Assembly (NCBI RefSeq): GCF_000400935.1
Contig: NC_021280.1
Span: forward strand, 434,001 to 498,000
DNA length: 64,000 nucleotides
DNA from: Spiroplasma chrysopicola DF-1
GTDB lineage: Bacteria; Bacillota_I; Bacilli_A; Mycoplasmatales; Mycoplasmataceae
Direction: 5' to 3'
The notes below the pieces were generated by a model. The model saw only the letters and a program-made list of their open reading frames with translations. It had not been told where the DNA came from and did not search any database. Of this stretch, positions 54,041 to 64,000 are shown piece by piece. The position numbers and the translations under genes are program-made. Numbering within the stretch: position 1 is the stretch's first letter; each line of letters opens with the position of its first letter.

Positions 54041-56140
54041 ATGAAAAACAAAGTGCAGGTTTTTTTTGATAGTATGTGCAATAGTTGTCAGGATAAGTTT
54101 AAAAAAGTTATTAGCGTTGCTAAAAGAAATGCTTTAAAAGACTTAGATGATTTGCAAGTATTTCTTTGTAATGTTGATAAAAATCGAAGTATTGAAGATG
54201 ATAATGGCCTTGTTCCATTAGCTTTCATTTTTTGTAAAAAAGATTCTTATGTTTTCTTTTGAAAAGAGGATTTATATAATGGTGATGGTTCAATTAAATT
54301 AAAATTAATAAATAACACAATCATCTTAGCGCAAGCAACAATTGAGCGAATAAAAGAAAATACAACAAATGATAAAGCAGTGGCTGTTGTAAAAAAAGAA
54401 GAAACTCACGCCATTGCTTCAAAACTTATTAATGAAAATAATAATTCGTTAAAAAATCATTTTAGCCGACAAATGTTAATTATGAATCGTCAGCATCTTT
54501 TATATATGTCAAAAATTAGAAAGTTAATTTTAATTTTAGGATTAAGTTTTGCCCTAATTTTAGGTGCGGCTGGTGGAGTATTGGGTTGATATTTTACAAG
54601 ATTAGAAAATAAAATTGGTGATTCAGAATTACCTAATATTCCCTGAAGAATAAATTTAAATGAACATTTTGCAAATACACAATTAGGAAAAATTTCTGAT
54701 AATAAGGGGGATACAATTTTAGTTACAGCCCAAAATAAAAATTCTTTATTGCAAATTACAGATTTATTAGTCAAAGATATTACTGATGATTCAGCAACAG
54801 TATATGTTAAATCATCAAGTAATATTTATGATTATAGTTCTTCTGTTAAAGTTTATTTTTTTGCGCAATTAAAGACATTAGAAACTCATACAAAAAAATT
54901 GAATTTTTCTAATACAATTATTGATAAAGATTCAAATGAAAATGAATTATTAAATATTGTTAAAAAAGGTAATCAAAAATTAAGAAAAAATGAAGTAATA
55001 ATTGAAAATATTCATGAAACATTTCAAAATACTAATCAAATTATTATAGAAGCTGATTTAGTTGTAAAATCAGGAAGTGAAGTTTATTTACCAGGAGAAT
55101 CATTAAAACTATATTTTAGTAATAGTAACCGTAAAATGTTATCTGAAGTTTTAACAAACTTTAATCTAGGTGATATTAAAAATATTGATTCAGTGACAAT
55201 TTTAAAATCTGTACAAAGAGCAAATGAAAATATTGATATTTCACAAATTGAAATTCCAAATAATACAATTAATAAAGTTAGTGCTACAATAAAAGTGAAA
55301 GAAGAAAGTCAAGATTATATTAGAAGTACTGAAGTTATTGTATATTATCGTGTTTTTAATCCAAATATTGGAGTAGTTGATTATGAAATTAACCAACCCA
55401 ATGATCAAAAATTTGATGGAGGTGTTCGGGTATTACAGCAAATATCAGATGACACAATTTTAGCTGGAACATATGCAGGGTCACTTTATCGATTAAATAT
55501 TAATGGCACAATTAAAAATAAAATTGATGACCCAAATTTTAAAGCCGATGATGTTCGTTCAATCCTAAAACTAGATAGTGGTAATACTTTAGTTGCTACT
55601 AATGGACAACTAATATATGAAATTTATCCTTATGGTTCAGTTAAAAATGTTGTTAAAAATAAACAAGATATTTATTCAATGACCCAATTAAAAGATGGAT
55701 CTATTTTAGGGGGAAGTATTGATGGTAATATTTATAAAATTAATGAAAATGGTCAATTCCAAGAAGATTTATGAACTAATAATGTTGGAGGATTTAGATC
55801 AATAATTCAGTTACACGATAAAAGAGTTGTAGTGATCAAAACAAATGGAACAGTCTATTTTTTTGATACTAATGGTAATATTTTAGATAAAGTTATTAAT
55901 CAATTTTTTCCTGGTACTGTATTTTCACTAATTCAATTACAAGATGGAACAATTTTAGTTGGAACCAATGAACGAGCAATTGTTCATTTAAATGATGATG
56001 GAACAATCAAAGGAAAAGTTCAACAACCACCAGAATATCCAAGTCGGGGAGCAACATTTTATACTTTATTACAATTAAAAAATCAAGCACTTTTTACTGG
56101 AACTAATGAAGCTATAATTTATAAATTAAAAACAGAATAA
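54041..56140 (+). CDS. Surface-family protein B: Cys domain, one span, beta repeats and six propeller-like repeats
   Basis: 699 residues, the only complete member of the family here. Order: a cytosolic domain of about 110 residues with four conserved cysteines (MCNSC, VFLC, FIFC); a charged helix (AVVKKEETHAIASKLINE); one membrane span (LILILGLSFALILGAAGGVL, about 165-185) with no lipobox; three related beta domains of ~75 residues, each with a pattern like ITDDSATVYVKSSSNIYDYS; then six repeats of ~40 residues of the form SLIQLQDGTILVGT + IVHLNDDGTIKGKV, as in a six-bladed beta-propeller. By the positive-inside rule the repeats face outside. The start has GGAGGGG. UGA-Trp codons occur. The family is not recognised; a ligand-binding or adhesion role is an inference. 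Confidence 0.85.
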
Positions 56141-56402
56141 TTAATAAAAATTTCCAACATTATAATTTAAAGTTAATCTTTATAGGTATGATTATGAATA
56201 GAAATTTTTATTTTAAAAATATTTAAAAACTTTGAATATTTTAATTTTTACCCGTGCAGTTTTTAAGCCAATTTTGCATTGTATGCAACAATTGAATCAA
56301 AAAAATATTATTAATTATTTAAAATCAGATAATAAAAAAATGCAATTTAATTTCTATTAGATTAGAATTATCAGATTAATAAATTGAAATTATCATAAAT
56401 GA

Positions 56403-56545
56403 TTATAATGATGAACTTAAAGCTAGAAAGAATTATTTTTTTCAAAATATTTGAACAAAAAATAAAAATGATATTCTTCAATCTTATTAACCTTGGCAGG
56501 GTGGTGTGCCAATATTAAAATCAAAAAATAAAGGCACATCCTTTA
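56403..56545 (+). pseudogene. Second ISLre2 transposase remnant
   Basis: ATGAACTTAAAGCTAGAAAG and the following ~110 bases align with 53740-53860 in the first remnant. The read-out is K-N-D-I-L-Q-S-Y-stop-P-W-Q-G against KNDIAQFYEPYQG there. It is a short, decayed piece. The rest of the 56141-56634 gap is AT-rich with no gene seen. Confidence 0.65.
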
Positions 56546-56634
56546 AGAAATTAGAATTTATTAATTAATAAAGTTGTGTTATAATTACAATGTTAAGTAT
56601 ATTTTTTATTAAATACAACAAAGGGGATTCCTAG

Positions 56635-57372
56635 ATGAAAAAAGATATGATGGTTCTGAAAATTCCAGAATTTATTGCCTTAGAACCGGAAGAAAATATT
56701 AGAAATGTGAAAGCTAATGCTGAATATCAATTTGATTATGGTAGTTGAAAAACAATCGTTTACTCTTCAAGCAAAATTAAGTTTATTTTCCGTTATATGC
56801 AAGGAATTTTTAAATGATTGAGTGATGTTGTTCCATTAGATGATTTTATAATTAGTATTAGTGCAATTTATGCCGATAAGTTTAATATTTCGTTATTTAA
56901 AAATGATATTCATTTATTAAATTGTAATTTAGTAACAGGTTTCTATTTGATTGCTGAATCAGAATGAGCTGATCGCATTACTGAACATCATTCATCAAGT
57001 TTTGATATTGTTGATAATAATCTAATTCATAATACAATTGAGACAAACCAATGAAAAGGGGAAGAAGGATTTGGTAAATTTGTTAGTTTAATTCTAATGT
57101 TAACAAGAGATTTTGATGCCATTGATTTAAATGAATTACCAATTCAATGGATGATTGAATTTAAAGATGGTAAATTATCAATGTCACGGATTCGAATGCA
57201 AATTCAATCACTGCAAAATCGTAATCGGCCAGAAAATGTTTTATTGTCAGAAGAAAACGAAAATGATAATCTTAATGAAGAAGAAATAGACTTTGCGAAA
57301 AGACCTAATTTCGGCAATAATGACCAACCAGTTGAAGAACCAACATGAAATAAATATTATGATAAAAAATAA
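56635..57372 (+). CDS. Hypothetical soluble protein
   Basis: 245 residues, no signal peptide or clear membrane span. It is mixed alpha/beta with a central part (YMQGIFKWLSDVVPLDDFII) and an acidic, Asn/Glu-rich tail (SEENENDNLNEEEIDFAKRP). UGA-Trp codons occur in the first two-thirds and near the end. It starts after AAAGGGGA, with TTAAGTATATTTT upstream as a possible promoter. It lies between the surface-family block and the T-box of hisS. No family is recognised. Confidence 0.72.
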
Positions 57373-57466
57373 ACATCCTAAAAATAGTATGTTTTTTTAT
57401 TCTTTTTTTATTAATTACGATATAATAAAGATGTAAAACTGAAATAATTTTAATTATTTTATTTTT

Positions 57467-57640
57467 TAGAGAGATAAGATTTGGTGAAACTTATTATTTA
57501 AAATAGTTATTTTGACAAATTTCGGTTACAACTAAATAATAAGAGTAAATAAGCGCATTAACTAAAAGAAAATGAAATGGGATGGCACCGCGAGATAATC
57601 GTTCCTATTAATCTTTTAGTTTTTATTTTAAAGGAGGAAA
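57467..57640 (+). promoter_or_regulatory. T-box leader of hisS-aspS
   Basis: The T-box core TGGGATGGCACCGCGAGATA lies at about 57578-57598, followed by ATCGTTCC. This is the antiterminator sequence that pairs with the free NCCA end of uncharged tRNA. Upstream GAGAGATAAGATTTGGTGAA and TTTTGACAAATTTCGG would form stem I. A GAC in the second stretch could be an Asp specifier codon, but I cannot fold it with certainty. AACTAAAAG (57560) and CTTTTAGTTTTTATTTT (57613) can form the competing terminator. Uncharged tRNA would raise expression of both synthetase genes. Confidence 0.85.
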
Positions 57641-57644
57641 AAAG

Positions 57645-58904
57645 ATGAAATTACAACGTCCACGGGGAACCGAAGATATTTATTATGAAAATGCCAAAGA
57701 ATTAACAGCTTTAGAATTAATTTTACGAAATATTGCAAGCCAATATAATTTTCATGAAATTAGAACGCCAATTTTTGAAGGTAAAGATTTATTTATTCGT
57801 TCAATTGGAGCCGAAACCGATATTGTTAGTAAAGAAATGTTTGAATTATTAGATAAAAAAGAACGAGAATTTGTGTTACGACCAGAAGGAACTGTTCCAA
57901 CAGTGCGCAGTATTATTGAAAATAAATTATATGGTAAATATGAATTACCTTTAAAATTATTTTATATTGGTAGTATGTTTCGTTATGAACGTCCTCAACA
58001 TGGTCGTTTACGTCAATTTAATCAATTTGGTACAGAAGTTGTTGGCGTAAAATCATATTTATTAGATGTTGAAGTAATCCTTTTAGGATATAATCTTTTA
58101 AAACTAATAGGGTTAGAACAAGTAACATTAAAATTAAATTGTCTAACTGATTCTGATAATTACCCTAAATATATAGCGGCTTTAAAAGAATTTTTAAGTA
58201 GTGAAAAATTATGTGATGATTGTTTAACAAGAATTGTTAATAATCCCTTACGAGTATTAGATTGTAAAATTGATCATGATAAATTTATCTTAGCCCCAAA
58301 AATCCATGACTATTTATCACCTGAAGAAGCGGCTTATTTTAATAATATTCAAAATGTCTTAAGTAAATTAGCAATTCCTTTTGAACTTGATCATAAATTA
58401 GTTCGTGGTCTAGATTATTATACTTCCCTTGTTTTTGAAATGACAACATTAGATGAAGCGGGTAAAGAATTAACATTATTAGGTGGGGGTCGCTATGATC
58501 ATCTAATTAATGAATTTGACCAACAATTAAATTATCCGGCTGTTGGTTTTGCAATGGGATTAGAACGAATTTTATTAACTCTTGCTAAAAATGGGATTAA
58601 GTTAGCAACTGATGATGAATTAGATGTCTATGTTATTGTTTTGTCAGAACATGCCCGTTATTTTGCTAGTTCATTATTACTATTATTACGTAGTAATGGA
58701 CTATGTGCTGATACTGATTATTTAAATCGCGGTGTTAAAGCGCAATTTAAGTCTTCTGAGCGGTTAAAAGCAAAAAATGTTATTATTATTGGTGATGAAG
58801 AATTGAAAAAAAATGTTGTTAAAATTAAAAATCAAACATCTGGGAAAGAACATGAAGTTAAATTTGAAAAAATTATTAATGTTTTAATGAAAGGAAAAGC
58901 ATAA
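57645..58904 (+). CDS. hisS: Histidyl-tRNA synthetase
   Basis: 419 residues, class II synthetase. It starts MKLQRPRGTEDIYYENA. Motif 2 is MFRYERPQHGRLRQFNQFG, the His-specific HisA motif is LVRGLDYYTSLVFE, and motif 3 is AVGFAMGLERIL. The C-terminal anticodon-binding domain begins at about 325 (LDVYVIVLSEHAR). No UGA codon is used. The start follows AAAGGAGGAAAA directly after the T-box leader. The aspS ATG is two bases after the stop codon, so hisS and aspS are one operon. Confidence 0.97.
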   Translation: MKLQRPRGTEDIYYENAKELTALELILRNIASQYNFHEIRTPIFEGKDLFIRSIGAETDIVSKEMFELLDKKEREFVLRPEGTVPTVRSIIENKLYGKYELPLKLFYIGSMFRYERPQHGRLRQFNQFGTEVVGVKSYLLDVEVILLGYNLLKLIGLEQVTLKLNCLTDSDNYPKYIAALKEFLSSEKLCDDCLTRIVNNPLRVLDCKIDHDKFILAPKIHDYLSPEEAAYFNNIQNVLSKLAIPFELDHKLVRGLDYYTSLVFEMTTLDEAGKELTLLGGGRYDHLINEFDQQLNYPAVGFAMGLERILLTLAKNGIKLATDDELDVYVIVLSEHARYFASSLLLLLRSNGLCADTDYLNRGVKAQFKSSERLKAKNVIIIGDEELKKNVVKIKNQTSGKEHEVKFEKIINVLMKGKA

Positions 58905-58906
58905 AA

Positions 58907-60649
<1,743 letters not shown>

Positions 60650-60752
60650 GATAAAATTGAATTAATTTCAGGGAAATCACGATTTATTATTAAAATATGT
60701 TAAAATTAATAAGAAAAATAGTTTTTATTAAATAAAAGGTAGGTGAAAGAAA

Positions 60753-60968
60753 ATGCCATGATGAGCAGGATTAATAATTGGAATTGGAGCTCTTGTTTTA
60801 GGAGGAGTTCTAGGGTTTATTATTACAAAAAAAATTGTGCAAAAACAACTACGTGATAACCCACCAATTACAGAAAAGCAAATTCGTGCAATGTATATGC
60901 AAATGGGACGTAAACCTTCAGAAGCAGATATTAAAAAAGTAATGAATTCAATGAAAAAAGCGAAATAA
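60753..60968 (+). CDS. UPF0154 (YneF-like) membrane protein
   Basis: 71 residues. An N-terminal span (AGLIIGIGALVLGGVLGFII) is followed by the family's conserved cytosolic part: QLRDNPPITEKQIRAMYMQM and GRKPSEADIKKVM. Length and layout match YneF of B. subtilis; the function is unknown. Two UGA-Trp codons at positions 3 and 4 hide the start under the standard code. The ribosome binding site is AGGTAGGTG. It is a single gene with its own terminator. Confidence 0.9.
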
Positions 60969-60995
60969 AGTATTTGTTAAAAATACTTTTTTATT
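60968..60995 (+). terminator. Terminator of the UPF0154 gene
   Basis: AAGTATTT-GTTA-AAAATACTT followed by T's, immediately after the stop codon. Confidence 0.82.
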
Positions 60996-61029
60996 AAGAA
61001 TATAATATATAAGGAATAAGGTTGACAGT

Positions 61030-62571
61030 ATGGAACAAGGACAGCAAATTGATTGATATCAATTAATTGAAATTCAAAATAAATTAATTACCAAAACAGA
61101 AGAGAAACAAAATGAAATTATTATAATTAAAAAAGAATTAGGACAGCAAAAGCGCTTGGGTCTTAAAACTTTAAAACAAAAATTTATTAATAATGAACTA
61201 TTAAAAACTGATTTTCTGCGAAGAAAAGAAATGATCATTAAGGAATATCAGACAAAAAGAAAGACTCTAGATCAACAACTTGATAGTTTAATTATAGAAA
61301 ATCAAGATCATTATGCGAAATTAGGTAGTTTACAACATAACCCAGCAACAAGAACTTTAAAGAAACAATATCAAGATGAGTTAAAAAACTTACAAAATAC
61401 CAAACCCGCGACAAAAGATAAGCAAAATTACAATCTTTACTTTGTTAATATTAATCTTCAAAAAACTAAAATAAAAAATCTTAGTCCTGCAATTACTAAA
61501 AAAAATTATATATTAACTTTTGTTACAATTCCAATTTTAGTTTTAATTGGTTTTTTAACAACATTCTTATTTTATTTACCACATTCATTAAATCAAGGAT
61601 GGGGCTTTAATTGAATTAATATTAGTTACCTAGGGGCTTTTATTTTAATTTTTTTACTATTAGTAATTGGCACTATTTATACGGTTTTATTGGTTAAAGA
61701 TAGTGCCAAAATGTTAGTCGTTGATCGTGAAACTAGCTATTGAAAAAGTGCCTTTACTGGTTTTGTTGCTAATTTTTTTGATACATTAGGAATTGGATCA
61801 TTTGCTATTTCAGTAGTAATGTTAAATAATTTTAAAATATCCAAAGATAGTAAAAAATTACCAGGAATTCTAAATGTTGGTTGCACAATACCTGTTATTT
61901 TTGAAGCAATAATATTTATGACAGCTGTTAAGGTTGATATTACAACTTTAATTGTTTTAATCGTCGCTTCAATATTAGGAGCTTATTTAGGAGCAGCAAT
62001 TGCTAATAAAATTAATGCTCGCATTATGAAATTAGTAATTGGTGGTTGTTTATTAGTTATTGCTATTTTAATGATTTTATCGCAACCAGGAGTTGATGTT
62101 TTAACTAGTCTAAATGGTAACTCAACAACATTATTGCAACCAGGAACATGATGAAAATTACCAGTAACAGCAATTATTTATGTTGGGTTAGGAATATTAA
62201 TGTCATTAGGAATTGGATTTTATGCTCCGGCAATGGCTGTTATTGCTATGATGGGGATGGATATCACTGTGGCGTTTCCGGTAATGATGGGAGCTTGTGC
62301 CTTTCTAATTCCAGTTGGAGCAACAAAATTTATAAAAGATAAAAATTATTCACCTAAAATTGCGGGGGCAATGGCAGTTGGGGGAGTATTTGGTGTTATT
62401 AGTGCCTTTTTATTAGTTTTTATTGGGATTAAAATTGGACTAGGATTAAGTGACAGTGAATTTTTGATTTGATTTAAGTGAATTGTGATTACGATTAGTA
62501 TTTATACTAGTGGTATGTTATTTTTTGATTTTTGGAAAGAAACAGTTTTGTTACAAAATAAAAAAAGGTAG
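61030..62571 (+). CDS. TSUP (TauE/SafE-like) membrane permease, paralog 2, with coiled-coil N-terminus
   Basis: 513 residues. The first ~150 residues are hydrophilic and helical, rich in Lys, Gln and Leu (EKQNEIIIIKKELGQQ; QTKRKTLDQQLDSLI), a likely cytosolic coiled coil. The remaining part is a TSUP core like the gene at 46061: GFVANFFDTLGIGSFAIS and GILMSLGIGFYAPAMAVIAM are the paired motifs. It has about nine spans. The transported anion is unknown. The start at 61030 follows AAGG. The coiled coil is absent from the shorter paralog, so the two may differ in partners or control. Confidence 0.82.
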
Positions 62572-62660
62572 ACCATTTTATTAATTAAGATTATTATTTT
62601 AAAATTAAATTAAAAAAAGTATAATTCTAATTATTTAAATTATTCTTAATATATTTTAAT

Positions 62661-63050
62661 AAATGCTCCTGATGTTAAATATTAACATAAAAAACTATCA
62701 TAATTATTACCAATGTTAGGTTTGAAAATATTTCTAACCTGGCTTATTATTTGCTGTCGTAAAAAATAGAGAATTATTTAAATTTTATTTATTAATAAAT
62801 AAGATTTTTATATTTTTCAATAAAACTAAAATTTATCATAATTTACCAAATAATTTGTCTAAAAAATACTTATTAAGTTTTTTTTTTTTTTTTTCAAGGA
62901 ATACTGTATAATTAAAAATAGTTATTTATTCTTTTATTGTATTTTTTGGAGGTGAATTGAATATGGAAAACAAAGTGCAGCGTTTTTTTGCTAGCATGTG
63001 TAATAGTTGTCAGTATCAATTTAAAAAAGTTATTAGCGTTGTTAAAAAGA
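62661..63050 (+). repeat. Segmental duplication, copy 2 (partner 51160-51545)
   Basis: It contains the same relic: here the frame reads MLGLKIFLTWLIICCRKK before a stop, matching the membrane segment at about 51215-51260. The same AT-rich stretch, a 17-T tract (62878-62894), CAAGGAATACTGTATAATTA (-10 at about 62907) and GGAGGTG before the gene start follow. 62572-62660 holds only AT-rich sequence after the permease gene. Confidence 0.85.
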
Positions 63051-64000
63051 ATGTTTCAAAAGACTTAAATGATCTAGAACTATTTCTTTGTCATGTTGAT
63101 AAAAATCGAAGTATTAATGAAGATAATGGGGTTGTTCCAGTAGCTTTTATTTTTTGTAAAAATGATTCGTATGTTTTCTTTTGAAAAGATGCTTTTTATA
63201 ATGGTGATGGTTCAAGTAAAATTAAAGTAGTAAATAATACGATTACTTTATCACAAGATACAATTAATTTGATTAAAGAAGGTAATAAGGACAAAAACCA
63301 ATTAGCAGTTGTAAAAAAAGAACAAACTCAAGCAATTGCGACAAAACTTATTAAAGAAAATAATGTTTCAATACAACATCATTTTAATCGCCAAATGGCA
63401 ATTATAAATCGCCAAAATTTATTACATATGACCAAGGTTAAAAAAATGATTTTAAGTATTGGTTTAGTGTTAATTTTATTATTAGCAACACTTGGTGGAA
63501 CTTTAGGATGATATTTTTCAACTAAAAATAATGTTTCTAATCAACAGTTACCAAATTATAATTGGCGGATAAATTTAGCGGAACATCTTAAAAATTCCCA
63601 ATTGGGTGGTATTGTTGATAATCGCGAAGAAACAATTTTGACTGTCGCAAAAGATAAAAATCCGGATTTAAAAATTGAAGATTTATATCTTACAAATATT
63701 ACCGAAACAACAGCGACTGTTATTGTAAAATCATCAAGTAATGTTTATGATTATAATTCTTCGGTGAAAGTTAATTATTTAGCAGACTTAAAAACATTGG
63801 TAACTGATGTTAAAAAAGTAAATTTTCCAAAGACTGTCATAGAAGGTACACCAGAGGAACTATTAGATATTGTTCAAGGAGCTTATGAAAATGGTGATTT
63901 GGTTAGAAGTGATGTTGTAATAGGAAATTTACAGCCACTTGGAGACGTTTTACAAGCTGACTTAACTGTGATTAAAGATAGTAAAATTTATTTAAACAAT
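62963..64000 (+). CDS. Surface-family protein C, cut by the window end
   Basis: 346 residues are visible; the rest lies beyond the window. It has the same order as gene B: a four-Cys cytosolic domain (MCNSC, LFLC, FIFC), helix (AVVKKEQTQAIATKLIKE), an intact membrane span (MILSIGLVLILLLATLGGTL), then the first beta domain (LKIEDLYLTNITETTATVIV, with KSSSNVYDYNSSVKV) and the start of the second. The ATG at 62963 has GGAGGT at the right distance; the in-frame codon six bases upstream is not ATG. The promoter holds a 17-T tract, as in gene A. UGA-Trp codons are used. Gene C shows what gene A looked like before its deletion. Confidence 0.85.

Overview
This window is Spiroplasma chromosome (Mollicutes, translation table 4). 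The base composition is very AT-rich. UGA must be read as tryptophan in almost every gene (opp, recD2, mnmA, yqeH, PTS, aspS and others). Two Spiroplasma hallmark genes are present: the fibril cytoskeleton gene fib and a spiralin-type surface lipoprotein with repeats. The exact species cannot be given from the sequence alone.

Layout. 1-3.7 kb: end of an rRNA operon (16S 3' end, 23S, 5S, terminator) with no tRNA in the spacer. 3.7-5.2 kb: a gene relic and the first copy of an IS3-family (IS150-like) element, minus strand. 5.2-13.3 kb: a GNAT acetyltransferase, unrecognised coiled-coil and membrane proteins, mnmA and recD2. 13.5-22.5 kb: an oligopeptide ABC transporter operon oppB-C-D-F-A plus a small lipoprotein; both ATPases carry very large insertions. 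22.7-26.8 kb: rmuC, efp, a small Asp23-like gene and an APC-type amino-acid permease. 27.0-28.8 kb: a five-repeat spiralin-like lipoprotein gene broken by one frameshift. 29-31.6 kb: udk, greA and the second IS3 copy, plus strand. 31.6-33.8 kb: a small peptide with a double-glycine-type leader, then fib. 33.9-41.3 kb: YitT-family protein, nfo, a dual-specificity phosphatase, a 49-residue protein with 13 cysteines, ispG, yqeG and yqeH. 41.4-45.7 kb: a large lipoprotein and a fructose-type PTS IIABC. 46-49.4 kb: a TSUP permease and a threonine-to-glycine pair (kbl, threonine dehydrogenase). 49.5-57.4 kb is an accessory region: two near-identical small-RNA-like hairpin units around a secreted protein gene, decayed genes, ISLre2 transposase remnants and members of a duplicated surface-protein family. 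57.4-62.6 kb: T-box leader with hisS-aspS, a UPF0154 protein and a second TSUP permease. 62.6-64 kb: the third surface-family member, cut by the window edge.

Most of the window is housekeeping and nutrient uptake (peptides, amino acids, fructose) for an organism with little biosynthesis. The least explained parts are these: the three-member surface family (cytosolic four-Cys domain, one membrane span, beta repeats, six propeller-like repeats) with 17-T tracts at two of its promoters; both IS copies sitting in the loops of transcription terminators; the paired small-RNA-like units; the Cys-rich miniprotein; and the bacteriocin-like peptide next to fib.
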